Shown in pieces: positions 43,188 through 52,898 of a stretch of DNA of 64,000 nt. The first letter of the stretch is position 1. Every line of letters starts with the position of its first letter. A model generated the notes under the pieces. It saw only the letters and a list, made by a program, of their open reading frames with translations. It did not search any database and had not been told where the DNA came from. Location of the stretch: positions 75,160 to 139,159 of the forward strand of contig JBAWWY010000002.1 in assembly GCA_037144355.1 (NCBI GenBank). Direction: 5' to 3'. The translations under genes were made by a program, and so were the position numbers. The DNA comes from JBAWWY01 sp037144355. GTDB taxonomy: Bacteria; Bacillota; Clostridia; Peptostreptococcales; Anaerovoracaceae.

Positions 43188-45107
43188 TTGAAGACTGTGG
43201 ACATACTGAAAGAATATAATGCCGAGCAGATACAAGTCTTGGAAGGGTTAGAACCCGTAAGAAAGAGACCAGGTATGTATATTGGTACAACTGGTCCCAG
43301 GGGTCTTCATCACTTGGTTTATGAAATTGTGGACAATAGCATAGATGAAGCGCTGGCAGGATATTGCAAAAATGTCAAAGTTACCATTAAACCAGATGAT
43401 TCCATAGAAGTTGAAGATGATGGCAGAGGAATGCCGGTGGATCTTCATCCAAAATTAAAAATTCCCGCAGTGGAAGTAATCCATACAGTGTTGCATGCTG
43501 GAGGAAAATTCGGCGGAGGAGGATATAAGGTTTCTGGAGGTCTTCACGGAGTTGGAGCCTCGGTTGTAAACGCCCTATCAGAATGGATGGAAGTTGAGAT
43601 AAAAAGAAATGGAAAGCTTTATCTTCAGACATATTCAAGAGGAAAAACCACATCTGTACTGACTGAGATAGGAGTTTCCACAAAAACTGGATCAAAGACT
43701 AAATTCAAACCGGATCCGGAAATATTTGAAGAGCTGGAATTCAATTACTCCACATTGGAACATCGTTTAAGGGAAATGGCCTTTTTGAACAAAGGGATTA
43801 AGATAACACTTAAGGATGAAAGAGAAGATCGCAAAAAGACAGAACTTTTCTATTATGAAGGCGGAATAAGAGAATTTGTAAAGCATCAGAACAAAAATAA
43901 GGAAGTAATACATCAGGATGTATTTTACTTTGACCTGGTGCGGGAAGAGTACGAAGTCGAAGTTGCAATGCAATATACCGATAGATACAACGAGCTGATT
44001 TTTTCCTATGCAAATAATATCAACACTATTGAAGGCGGAACCCACATGATAGGGTTTAAATCGGCATTGACTAGAGTGTTCAATGATTATGCGAAGAAGA
44101 ACAATTATATAAAACCCAACGAAGAAGGACTTGCAGGGGAAGATGTCAGAGAAGGTTTGACGGCCATAATATCCGTCAAGCTTACAAATCCTCAATTTGA
44201 AGGGCAAACAAAAGCAAAACTTGGGAACAGTGAGATGAGAGGACTGGTTGAAAGTTCTACAAATGAGCATTTGACCGCATTCTTGGAAGAAAATCCATCC
44301 CAAGCAAAGGAAATATTAAGCAAATGCCTAAGCGCGTCAAGAGCAAGGGAAGCCGCAAGAAAGGCGAGAGAACTTACTAGAAGAAAAGGAGTCCTTGATT
44401 CATTGACACTTCCTGGGAAACTTTCAGATTGCTCTGAGAAAGACCCGGCAATTTCAGAAATCTATCTTGTCGAAGGAGATTCCGCTGGTGGTTCCGCAAA
44501 ACAGGGTCGGGACAGAAAAAGACAGGCAATTCTTCCCTTGAGGGGAAAGATTATGAACGTGGAAAAGGCCAGACTCGATAAAATATTGAATTCAGAAGAA
44601 ATAAAGAATATGATTACCGCTTTCGGATGCAATATTGGACCGGATTTCAATGCGGAAAAGCTTAGATACCACAAAATCATAATCATGACGGATGCCGATG
44701 TCGATGGAGCACACATAAGAACGCTGCTACTTACATTTTTCTACAGATACATGACCCCACTGGTGGAAAATGGATATGTGTATATCGCGCAACCACCACT
44801 TTACAAGGTCAAGAAGGGCAAGGTCGAACTTTACGCATATTCAGACAGGGAGCTTGAAAAAACTTATGAGGAGATTGGCGGTAAGCAGGGAACCTCGTTA
44901 CAAAGATATAAAGGTCTAGGTGAAATGAATGCGGAACAGCTATGGCAGACAACAATGAATTATGAATCCAGAACATTGGTTCAGGTCACATTGGACGATG
45001 CGGCAGCTGCCGATGAAATATTTACCACATTGATGGGGGACAAAGTGCCACCAAGGAAAAAATTCATAGAAGAAAACGCAAAATACGTTAAAAATCTTGA
45101 TATATAG
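43188..45107 (+). CDS. gyrB: DNA gyrase subunit B
   Basis: A 639-residue type II topoisomerase ATPase subunit. TTG at 43188 is chosen because AGAGGTGA sits about five bases upstream; an in-frame GTG at 43179 overlaps that site. The GHKL ATPase has ELVDNSIDEA-type EIVDNSIDEA and GLHGVGASVVNALS; the TOPRIM domain has EGDSAGGSAKQGRDR and the DADVDG metal motif. Works with GyrA encoded 11 bp downstream to introduce negative supercoils. Confidence 0.96.
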   Translation: MKTVDILKEYNAEQIQVLEGLEPVRKRPGMYIGTTGPRGLHHLVYEIVDNSIDEALAGYCKNVKVTIKPDDSIEVEDDGRGMPVDLHPKLKIPAVEVIHTVLHAGGKFGGGGYKVSGGLHGVGASVVNALSEWMEVEIKRNGKLYLQTYSRGKTTSVLTEIGVSTKTGSKTKFKPDPEIFEELEFNYSTLEHRLREMAFLNKGIKITLKDEREDRKKTELFYYEGGIREFVKHQNKNKEVIHQDVFYFDLVREEYEVEVAMQYTDRYNELIFSYANNINTIEGGTHMIGFKSALTRVFNDYAKKNNYIKPNEEGLAGEDVREGLTAIISVKLTNPQFEGQTKAKLGNSEMRGLVESSTNEHLTAFLEENPSQAKEILSKCLSASRAREAARKARELTRRKGVLDSLTLPGKLSDCSEKDPAISEIYLVEGDSAGGSAKQGRDRKRQAILPLRGKIMNVEKARLDKILNSEEIKNMITAFGCNIGPDFNAEKLRYHKIIIMTDADVDGAHIRTLLLTFFYRYMTPLVENGYVYIAQPPLYKVKKGKVELYAYSDRELEKTYEEIGGKQGTSLQRYKGLGEMNAEQLWQTTMNYESRTLVQVTLDDAAAADEIFTTLMGDKVPPRKKFIEENAKYVKNLDI

Positions 45108-45118
45108 GAGGTAACCAA

Positions 45119-47710
45119 GTGACAAGTTCAACAGGATCAATGGAAGATTTAAAATTAATCCAAAGAGATATTAATGACGAAATGGAAAAATCCTATATAG
45201 ATTATGCAATGAGCGTAATTGTGGGACGAGCCCTTCCAGATGTAAGAGATGGCTTAAAACCAGTGCATAGAAGAATACTTTACGCTATGGACGAGCTTGG
45301 ACTCTCTCCAGACAAACCACACAGAAAGTCTGCCCGTATTGTCGGGGACGTGCTAGGTAAATATCATCCACATGGTGATACATCGGTTTATGACGCCATG
45401 GTAAGAATGGCTCAGGATTTTTCTATCCGGTGCATGCTTGTTGACGGACATGGTAACTTTGGTTCCGTGGATGGAGACAGCGCAGCGGCAATGAGGTATA
45501 CGGAAGCCAGAATGACACCTTTTGCCCTGGAAATGCTTAGAGATATTGACAAGGAAACCATAGACTATACTTTAAACTTTGATGAAACTCTCAACGAACC
45601 AATTGTTTTGCCCGCCAGATATCCAAATTTGCTGGTAAACGGATCAAACGGAATAGCTGTCGGCATGGCAACCTCCATACCGCCGCATAATTTAGGAGAA
45701 GTAATCGATGCAACGGTAAAACTTATAGATGACGAAAACGCGGACATAGAAGATTTGATTAAACTTGTAAAAGGACCTGATTTTCCAACCGGAGCGATAA
45801 TTCTTGGGAAAAACGACGCCAAGGAAGCTTACAGGACTGGAATGGGCAAAGTAAGAGTAAGATCAAAGGCCGAAATTGAAGTTACAAGCAAGGGAAGACA
45901 GCAGATAATCATAACTGAAATACCTTTCCAAGTTAATAAGGCAAGAGTAATTGAAAAAATCGCAGATCTGGTTAGAGAAAAAAAGCTGGATCAGATTTCT
46001 GACCTTCGGGATGAATCCGATAGGGATGGTATGAGAATAGTCATCGAGCTTAAAAGGGACGCGAATCCGCAAATAACCCTAAACAGGCTTTTCAAGCATA
46101 CACAGTTACAAGACAACTACAGCATAATAATGCTTGCAATCGTTAATGGTGAGCCAAAGCTGCTTAATCTTTACAATATGCTAACCGAGTATTTGAAACA
46201 TCAGAGAAGCGTTGTAACAAGACGAACTCAATTCGATTTGCGTAAAGCTCAGGAAAAAGCCCATATTCTGGAAGGTTTGAAGATTGCATTGGATAATATC
46301 GATGAAGTAATTGCATTGATAAAAAAATCTCCAAATACTTCTGAGGCGAAGGCGAATCTTTGCGCCAGATTTGGATTGTCCGACAAACAGGCACAAGCTA
46401 TTCTAGATATGAGGTTACAAAGGCTTACAGGACTTGAAAGAGATAAGATCGAACAGGAATATATTGCGCTGCTCAAGGAAATTGCCTGGTTCCAGGAGAT
46501 TCTTGGGGATGAAAAAGTGCTTATGGAAATAATAAAAAGTGAACTTTTGGAGATAAAGAAAAAATATGCAGACAAGAGAAGAACTGAAATAATAGCCGAT
46601 ACCGATGAATTGGACGAAGAAGACTTCATTCAGGAGGAAAAGGTTGCTATCACTCTTACTCATCTTGGATATATAAAGAGAGTCTCATCTGACACATACA
46701 AGCTTCAAAAGAGAGGCGGCAGAGGCATCACAGGGGTAACTACAAGGGAGAACGACTTTGTAAAACAAATTATAACTACCTCGACCCATGATTACCTCAT
46801 GTTCTTTACAAATACCGGAAGAGTATACAGGATAAAATCCTATGAAATACCAGAGGCACAGAGAACTGCAAAGGGAACTCCGCTGGTTAACTTCCTGCAT
46901 CTTACACAAAGAGAAAGAATCACGGCAGTAATTCCAATAAAGGAATTCGCAGAAAACAAATTCCTTATAGCCGTAACAAAACAAGGGACCATAAAGAAAA
47001 CCGAATTGTCACAATTCGACTCCAACAGAAAATCAGGCTTGATTGCAATCAGCTTGAAAGAAGGGGACGAATTAATAGGTATAAAACAAACAACTGGAAC
47101 AAGCAATGTTATTATAGTTACCAAGCAAGGAAAATGCATATGCTTCAGCGAGGAAGATGTCAGAAGCATGGGCAGGAATGCAGGAGGAGTAAGGGCTATT
47201 TCTTTGGAAAAGGGAGACGAGGTAGTTGCAATGGAACTTGCCGAAAAGGATGAAGAGCTTTTAGTAGCGACTAAATTCGGATACGGGAAGAGAACTGCCG
47301 TTGAGGACTACAAGGTTCAAGCCAGAGGCGGAAAAGGCCTTCTTACATATGACAAATCCAAATTCAAGAAGACGGGCGAATTGATTGGCGCCATGGTTGT
47401 CAACGATAACGATGAAGTGCTTTTGATCAATTCGAATGGCATTATCATAAGAATAAAGGCTTCCGAAGTCTCAAGACTTGGAAGGGCAACGCAGGGCGTG
47501 AAGATTATGAAGGTTACCGAGGAGGCCAATATAATTTCTCTTGCCAAGGTTGTAAGCGAAGATCAGGAAATTGAAGAGCTGGAAAAACTTTTTGAATCTG
47601 ATACTTCCAACCACAAGGAAAAAGTCGCTGTTGAGGAAAATGAAGAAATAGAAAAGGATGACGACCAGATCCAATTGGAACTTGAAGAGGAAACTTCCGA
47701 CAAGGAATAA
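45119..47710 (+). CDS. gyrA: DNA gyrase subunit A
   Basis: An 863-residue cleavage subunit starting at GTG with AGGAGGT six bases upstream. Catalytic Tyr127 is in AAMRYTEARM. The quinolone region reads HPHGDTSVYDAM, wild-type-like. The C-terminal beta-pinwheel begins with the GyrA box RGGRGI, confirming gyrase rather than topoisomerase IV. The tail is strongly acidic (Glu/Asp/Lys-rich, about 45 residues). Confidence 0.97.
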   Translation: MTSSTGSMEDLKLIQRDINDEMEKSYIDYAMSVIVGRALPDVRDGLKPVHRRILYAMDELGLSPDKPHRKSARIVGDVLGKYHPHGDTSVYDAMVRMAQDFSIRCMLVDGHGNFGSVDGDSAAAMRYTEARMTPFALEMLRDIDKETIDYTLNFDETLNEPIVLPARYPNLLVNGSNGIAVGMATSIPPHNLGEVIDATVKLIDDENADIEDLIKLVKGPDFPTGAIILGKNDAKEAYRTGMGKVRVRSKAEIEVTSKGRQQIIITEIPFQVNKARVIEKIADLVREKKLDQISDLRDESDRDGMRIVIELKRDANPQITLNRLFKHTQLQDNYSIIMLAIVNGEPKLLNLYNMLTEYLKHQRSVVTRRTQFDLRKAQEKAHILEGLKIALDNIDEVIALIKKSPNTSEAKANLCARFGLSDKQAQAILDMRLQRLTGLERDKIEQEYIALLKEIAWFQEILGDEKVLMEIIKSELLEIKKKYADKRRTEIIADTDELDEEDFIQEEKVAITLTHLGYIKRVSSDTYKLQKRGGRGITGVTTRENDFVKQIITTSTHDYLMFFTNTGRVYRIKSYEIPEAQRTAKGTPLVNFLHLTQRERITAVIPIKEFAENKFLIAVTKQGTIKKTELSQFDSNRKSGLIAISLKEGDELIGIKQTTGTSNVIIVTKQGKCICFSEEDVRSMGRNAGGVRAISLEKGDEVVAMELAEKDEELLVATKFGYGKRTAVEDYKVQARGGKGLLTYDKSKFKKTGELIGAMVVNDNDEVLLINSNGIIIRIKASEVSRLGRATQGVKIMKVTEEANIISLAKVVSEDQEIEELEKLFESDTSNHKEKVAVEENEEIEKDDDQIQLELEEETSDKE

Positions 47711-47720
47711 AAGTTGAAAT

Positions 47721-47746
47721 GTTTAAATAATTAGCCTTAAGGGTAC
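47721..47746 (+). promoter_or_regulatory. Sigma-B type promoter before rsbV
   Basis: GTTTAA (47721-47726), a 14-bp spacer and GGGTAC (47741-47746) match the Bacillus sigma-B consensus (GTTTaa, 12-15 bp, GGGwAw) except for the last base. It lies just before rsbV, the position of the autoregulated sigma-B promoter in Bacillus. Confidence 0.75.
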
Positions 47747-47768
47747 CCATTATGCAGGAGGTTGCAGG

Positions 47769-48077
47769 ATGTCTTTACAGATAAAAAGCGGTTTTGATGA
47801 AGAGAGTAATAATTGGAAGGTTGAGTTGCTTGGAGAACTTGACGCCATGCATGAAACAGAGTTTAAAGAAACACTGAATAATATCTATGCAGAGAAGAGC
47901 AAGGATATTATGCTGAACTTTCAAGAGTTATATTACATTGACAGCACAGGATTGGGCATTATAATCGGTGCATACAAGAAGCTTAAGGAAAATGGAAACA
48001 TCCTAAAGATTCAAAACCCAAAGAAAAACATATTAAAACTTCTTAGCATAACCAGTCTTGATAAAATACTTTTATAA
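47769..48077 (+). CDS. rsbV: Anti-anti-sigma factor, RsbV-like STAS protein
   Basis: A 102-residue STAS domain protein. The phospho-acceptor is Ser59 in YYIDSTGLGI. Unphosphorylated it binds the RsbW-like anti-sigma factor encoded next and releases the sigma factor; a PP2C phosphatase would reactivate it. Start at ATG with GCAGGAGG upstream. First gene of a three-gene partner-switching cassette. Confidence 0.9.
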   Translation: MSLQIKSGFDEESNNWKVELLGELDAMHETEFKETLNNIYAEKSKDIMLNFQELYYIDSTGLGIIIGAYKKLKENGNILKIQNPKKNILKLLSITSLDKILL

Positions 48078-48089
48078 AGGAGAAAATCA

Positions 48090-48491
48090 ATGGGCGACCT
48101 ATTAAAATTTTCAATACCTGGAAAACCAGAATACTTAGGTGTTGTTAGGCTTGCTATATCATCAATCGCGAATTGCGCGGCATTTGACCTGGATTCAATC
48201 GACGACATAAAAGTTGCCGTTTCGGAAGCCTGCATGAATGTTGTCAGACATGGCACATCTTCGGAACTTTGTTATGATATTGAATGCAGAATTGAAAAGG
48301 ACAGATTTATAATTCTCGTCTCGGATTGCTGTGGTGGATTCAACATAGAGAAATATTCAGAGCCATGCCTAGAAGATCCAAAAGAAAACGGTATGGGTAT
48401 TTTTATTATCAGGGCTTTGATGGACGAGGTTGACATTTACTCCAAAGTTGGAGAGGGTACAAAGATCAAGATGGTGAAATATATACTTTAG
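48090..48491 (+). CDS. rsbW: Anti-sigma factor and serine kinase, RsbW-like
   Basis: A 133-residue GHKL-fold ATPase with VAVSEACMNVVRHG (N-box), VSDCCGGFN and GMGIFIIRALMDEV. It should bind the downstream sigma factor and phosphorylate the RsbV-like protein. Spacing to its neighbours is 12 and 14 bp. Confidence 0.92.
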   Translation: MGDLLKFSIPGKPEYLGVVRLAISSIANCAAFDLDSIDDIKVAVSEACMNVVRHGTSSELCYDIECRIEKDRFIILVSDCCGGFNIEKYSEPCLEDPKENGMGIFIIRALMDEVDIYSKVGEGTKIKMVKYIL

Positions 48492-48505
48492 CTAAGAGGT
48501 GTAAT

Positions 48506-49267
48506 ATGTCCGTTCAACAAAATGAGCAGACAAAACTAAAGAATAAAGAACTTTTTTTGAAATATCAAAAGGATAGATCAGTTGAAAATAGAAACGAACT
48601 GGTGCAAAACTATCTTTATATAGTTGATATTTTGGTTAGAAAGTATTTAAATAAAGGCGTGGAGTATGACGACTTATATCAGGTTGGTTCCATGGCCTTA
48701 GTTTTTGCCGTGGAAAGATATGAGCCAGACAAGGGCTTTGAGTTCACCAGCTTTGCAACCCCAACGATTATCGGTGAAATAAAGAGATATTTCAGAGACA
48801 AGGGTTGGGCCGTGAAGGTTCCAAGAAGATTGAAGGAACTTGGATCAAAAATCCCCCATGCTAGGGAGGAACTAGAACTCTTATACGGACGGGTCCCAAA
48901 AGTTATCGATATTGCAAATTATCTCCATTGTACAGAGGAGGAAATCCTCGAAGCCATGGAAAGCCATAATGCCTATGGCACATATTCATTGAGCCAAGCT
49001 TTCGAAGAAGGAAGCGAAGGGGATGAAAGCAGCCTGGAAAGTTATCTTGGGAAAGAAGAGCATGGATATGAGAAACTGGAAACGTTCGAGATGCTACATG
49101 ATATTCTAAACGGACTCACTCCTGAGGAGAAGAAGATTTTCAGACTTAGGTTTATTGACAATATAACCCAACAGGAGATAGCTGAAGCTCAAGGAGTTTC
49201 CCAGATGACCATTTCCAGGGTCGAGAAGAAGATAAGAGAAAAATTCAGAAAGGAATTTGTAAAATAA
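48506..49267 (+). CDS. sigB: Sigma factor of the SigB/SigF family
   Basis: A 253-residue group 3 sigma-70 factor. Region 2 has YDDLYQVGSMALVFAVERYEPDKGFEFTSFA (core binding and -10 recognition), region 3 has IPHAREEL..., and region 4 ends with the helix-turn-helix TQQEIAEAQGVSQMTISRVEKKI. The adjacent RsbV/RsbW genes and the sigma-B type promoter upstream support a general-stress SigB rather than a sporulation SigF role, though the families are close. Its stop codon abuts the trpS start. Confidence 0.88.
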   Translation: MSVQQNEQTKLKNKELFLKYQKDRSVENRNELVQNYLYIVDILVRKYLNKGVEYDDLYQVGSMALVFAVERYEPDKGFEFTSFATPTIIGEIKRYFRDKGWAVKVPRRLKELGSKIPHAREELELLYGRVPKVIDIANYLHCTEEEILEAMESHNAYGTYSLSQAFEEGSEGDESSLESYLGKEEHGYEKLETFEMLHDILNGLTPEEKKIFRLRFIDNITQQEIAEAQGVSQMTISRVEKKIREKFRKEFVK

Positions 49268-50248
49268 ATGAAAAGAGTATTTTCCGGGGTTCAGCCCACA
49301 GGCAATATACATATAGGAAACTATCTGGGGGCAATGAAGCAATTCGTTTCACTACAGAACGATATGGACTGCACATATTGCATTGTTGACTTGCATTCAA
49401 TAACGCTTCCTCAGAATCCGGTTGAACTTCGAACAAGTTCTCTGGACGTTGCAGCTCTTTACCTAGCTATAGGGATCGATCCAAAAAAATCCATTATTTT
49501 CATTCAATCGGATGTGCCATATCATACAGAACTGGCTTGGATGCTCATGTGCAACACATATCTGGGAGAACTAAACAGGATGACCCAGTACAAGGAAAAG
49601 AGCAAAGGCAAGGATTCTGCCTCAGCGGGCCTATTTACATACCCAGTGCTGATGGCTGCGGACATTCTTCTTTACGATACTGATGTAGTACCCGTAGGAC
49701 ATGACCAGAAACAGCATCTTGAGTTGACAAGGGATATTGCAATAAGAATCAACAGTAGATTTCCAGGAACTTTTATCGTCCCGGAATACAGGGGTATGAA
49801 AGTAGGAGCAAGGGTTATGTCTTTAGACGACCCTACATCGAAGATGAGCAAGAGCAATGAAAACATATATAGCAGAATTTCACTGCTGGACAGCTACGAT
49901 AAAATCAAGAAATCGATAATGAAATCAACGACAGATTCTGAAGGAATCATTAAATTCAACAAGGATGAAAAACCTGGCATTAGCAACCTGCTTTCAATTT
50001 ACAGCGCATTTTCCGGGAAAGAGATTCCCCTAATAGAAAAAAATTATGAAGGCCAAGGTTATGGAGTTTTCAAGAAAGATCTCGTTGAAGTAGTATATGA
50101 AGGGGTTAAACCTATACAGGACAAATTCCACGAAATAAGAAATTCAGATGAATTGAAAAATGTTTTAACCGATGGAAAAGAAAGGGCATGCGAAAGAGCC
50201 CAGATAACTGTAAAGAGAGTTAAAGAAAAATTCGGGTTGGGTTTTTAG
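49268..50248 (+). CDS. trpS: Tryptophanyl-tRNA synthetase
   Basis: A 326-residue class I synthetase with the HIGH-type motif PTGNIHIGNYLGA and SKMSKS. Its ATG follows the sigma-factor TAA without a gap and its ribosome site (AAGGAA) lies in the sigma gene, so the two are co-translated. No T-box leader is present. Confidence 0.95.
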   Translation: MKRVFSGVQPTGNIHIGNYLGAMKQFVSLQNDMDCTYCIVDLHSITLPQNPVELRTSSLDVAALYLAIGIDPKKSIIFIQSDVPYHTELAWMLMCNTYLGELNRMTQYKEKSKGKDSASAGLFTYPVLMAADILLYDTDVVPVGHDQKQHLELTRDIAIRINSRFPGTFIVPEYRGMKVGARVMSLDDPTSKMSKSNENIYSRISLLDSYDKIKKSIMKSTTDSEGIIKFNKDEKPGISNLLSIYSAFSGKEIPLIEKNYEGQGYGVFKKDLVEVVYEGVKPIQDKFHEIRNSDELKNVLTDGKERACERAQITVKRVKEKFGLGF

Positions 50249-50267
50249 AGAAAATAAGGAGATTATG

Positions 50268-52898
50268 ATGGTTTTTGATAAAATATCCTCAGGCCTTTTA
50301 GGCGTTGACCAGGTATTGGACAATATTAGGCTTTCAGATAGTGTGGTTTGGCAGGTTTCTCATATCAGCGAATACGAATTCTTCGTAAAACCCTTCGCAA
50401 ATAAAGCAATTGCAGAGGGAAGAAATCTGGTTTACTTTAGATTTGGCAACCATGACGCACTGCTGAAAAAGCAACAAGGACTTAAAATAGTTGAATTGGA
50501 TATTAAGGATGGCTTTGAGGCTTTCGCCGTAAACATCCACAAAACCATAATAAGCGAAGGCAAGGGCACATTCTATGTTTTTGACAATATTTCTGCGCTG
50601 CAAAAGGTATGGGCCGCAGACTTCATGGTCAGGAACTTTTTTGTTGTAACCATACCTTATCTATACGATATGGAAACTGTATCATATTTCGCCTTGACGA
50701 GAAACAACCACTCATTTTCCACCATGGAAAGAATCAGGGCTGCAACCCAGGTGTTGATAGATGTTTTCATTTCGGAAGAAGAATTATATCTCCATCCTCT
50801 CAAAGTGAGCAATAGATATTCGCCAAGCATGTTTCTTCCGCATAAACTGGAAGGAAACTGGGACCAGGACGGAGGGAACCTCTCAGACAACTTTATTCCA
50901 CTTACAGATGGTATAAACATTAGCAGGTTCTATGCTCTCGTTGGAAGCGCCGGAAATACAGAAAGCCAACTCAATCTGGATAACTGGGAAAGGTATTTCT
51001 TAAACAGGAAAGCTGAATTCGAAGTCACAAAGGAAGAAAAACCCGAGGTAATAAGGGAGCTTTGCAAGATGCTTTTCGGTAATGATGAAAAGCTGATTGA
51101 TATCGCATGTAAAAATTACAAGATGGAAGATTTGCTGGACCTTAAAAAGCGCATGATAGGCGTGGGGAATATAGGGGGGAAAGCAGCAGGAATGCTTCTT
51201 TCCAGAAGAATTGTCAAAAATAAGCTTCCCAAGATTTCCGCAAAATTGGAGCCACATGACTCTTTCTATATTGGATCCAACTTATTTTACACCTACAATA
51301 TTCAAAATGATTGCTGGGACTTGAGATTAAAGCAGAAATCCCCGGAGTTTTATTTTTCCGCCGCAAAAGAAATCAAGGAAAAGCTCCTTCATGGGATATT
51401 TTCGGAAAATATAAAGGAACAATTCAGAAGAATGCTCGAATATTATGGGCAGAGCCCAATAATCGTCAGGTCCAGCAGCTTGCTGGAAGACGGGTTCGGA
51501 AATGCATTCGCAGGTAAATATGAATCTATTTTCTGTGTAAATGTGGGAAGTCCGGATGACAGACTTTTTGCATTCGAATGTGCCGTAAAAAGGGTTTACG
51601 CCAGCACCATGGATGAATCCGCCCTGGCATACAGACTGCAAAGAGGGCTTCACAACAGGGAAGAACAGATGGCTATTTTAGTTCAAAGAGTTTCGGGGTC
51701 TCTATTTGAGGATATTTTCATGCCATGTGCCGCTGGCGTAGGATACTCATACAATTCCTATAGATGGAACAAGGAAATTGACCCTAGCCAAGGGATGATA
51801 CGTTTGGTAATGGGCCTTGGGACAAGGGCAGTGGACAGAACAGATGGAGACTATCCAAGAATCGCAGCACTTGACAAGCCTGACCTACAACCAACAGCGG
51901 GAAAAAACGAAAACAATAGATTCGTGCAAAAGAAAGTTGATGCCCTGTTTCTCAACTCCAACCTCTTAAGAGGAATAGACATAAGCGAAATAAGAAAAAA
52001 ACTGCCAAAGTGGTTTCAGGATTTTATGATTGAGCATGACACAAAATTTGAGGCAGAACTCAGAGAAAGAGGAATAGATCAGGAAATAATTTATACAACC
52101 TGCGAAAACCTGCTAAAAAAACAGGAATTTATAAAAATTTTAAAAGACATGCTTATTGTAATTGAGAAAGAATACAATTATCCGGTAGATATAGAATTTG
52201 CCGTTAACTTCAATGAAAAACAAGAATTTGTCGTAAACCTGCTACAGTGTCGCCCACTTCAAGTGGGAGGTCTTGGGGTAAGAGTGGAAATTCCTGAGAT
52301 TGAAAGGAAAGACTGCTTTTTTGAACTGAATGGAGGCACTATGGGGGGAGCTTGCTACCAGCCAATTGACGTGGTGATTCAGATTGAACCAAAAGCATAT
52401 TACGAATTTCCATACAATAAAAAATCCATAGTTGCAAGAATAATAGGGAAAATAAACCAGTATTACAAGGGCAAGAATAAAGAGATAATGATTCTCGTTC
52501 CTGGGAGATTGGGAACATCCTCACCAGAGCTTGGAGTTCCGGTGTCGTTTGCAGAGATTTCAAACATGAAAATTGCCTGCGAGGTTGCATTTCATGGAGC
52601 CGGATATATGCCGGAACTTTCTTTTGGAAGTCATTTCTTTCAGGATCTTGTAGAAGCGGATATTTTTTATGCAGCAATATTTGAAGATGAAAGTACTATC
52701 TTCCATAACCCGGATTTCTTCAAAAATGAAAGAAACCTTCTTGAAGATATAGCAAATATTGGTAAAGAAAAAGAACTGGAAGATATAATCAAGGTCTATG
52801 AGGTTTCAGGCATGGGTCTTTCGCTTATATCCGATGTTCTTACGGGCAAGGCTGTCTGCGGCAGGTTCAAAAAAGAGAGCCAATGCGAATCCAACTAG
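50268..52898 (+). CDS. PEP-synthase-type ATP-grasp protein with a KaiC-like N-terminal region
   Basis: An 876-residue soluble protein; ATG 50268 fits AAGGAG better than ATG 50265. The first 200 or so residues (ISSGLLGVDQVLDN..., FYVFDNISAL, SFSTMERIRAATQVLIDVF) resemble a KaiC/RAD55-type RecA fold but lack a Walker A GxxxxGKT. From about 305 to 660 is a PPDK_N-type ATP-grasp domain: GNIGGKAAGM, IIVRSSSLLEDGFGNAFAGKYES, and LLQCRPLQVGG. The phosphohistidine swivelling domain and the PEP-binding barrel of real PEP synthase are absent; the last 200 residues are unrecognised. Function unknown; nucleotide sensing or phosphotransfer to another protein is possible. Confidence 0.85.
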   Translation: MVFDKISSGLLGVDQVLDNIRLSDSVVWQVSHISEYEFFVKPFANKAIAEGRNLVYFRFGNHDALLKKQQGLKIVELDIKDGFEAFAVNIHKTIISEGKGTFYVFDNISALQKVWAADFMVRNFFVVTIPYLYDMETVSYFALTRNNHSFSTMERIRAATQVLIDVFISEEELYLHPLKVSNRYSPSMFLPHKLEGNWDQDGGNLSDNFIPLTDGINISRFYALVGSAGNTESQLNLDNWERYFLNRKAEFEVTKEEKPEVIRELCKMLFGNDEKLIDIACKNYKMEDLLDLKKRMIGVGNIGGKAAGMLLSRRIVKNKLPKISAKLEPHDSFYIGSNLFYTYNIQNDCWDLRLKQKSPEFYFSAAKEIKEKLLHGIFSENIKEQFRRMLEYYGQSPIIVRSSSLLEDGFGNAFAGKYESIFCVNVGSPDDRLFAFECAVKRVYASTMDESALAYRLQRGLHNREEQMAILVQRVSGSLFEDIFMPCAAGVGYSYNSYRWNKEIDPSQGMIRLVMGLGTRAVDRTDGDYPRIAALDKPDLQPTAGKNENNRFVQKKVDALFLNSNLLRGIDISEIRKKLPKWFQDFMIEHDTKFEAELRERGIDQEIIYTTCENLLKKQEFIKILKDMLIVIEKEYNYPVDIEFAVNFNEKQEFVVNLLQCRPLQVGGLGVRVEIPEIERKDCFFELNGGTMGGACYQPIDVVIQIEPKAYYEFPYNKKSIVARIIGKINQYYKGKNKEIMILVPGRLGTSSPELGVPVSFAEISNMKIACEVAFHGAGYMPELSFGSHFFQDLVEADIFYAAIFEDESTIFHNPDFFKNERNLLEDIANIGKEKELEDIIKVYEVSGMGLSLISDVLTGKAVCGRFKKESQCESN

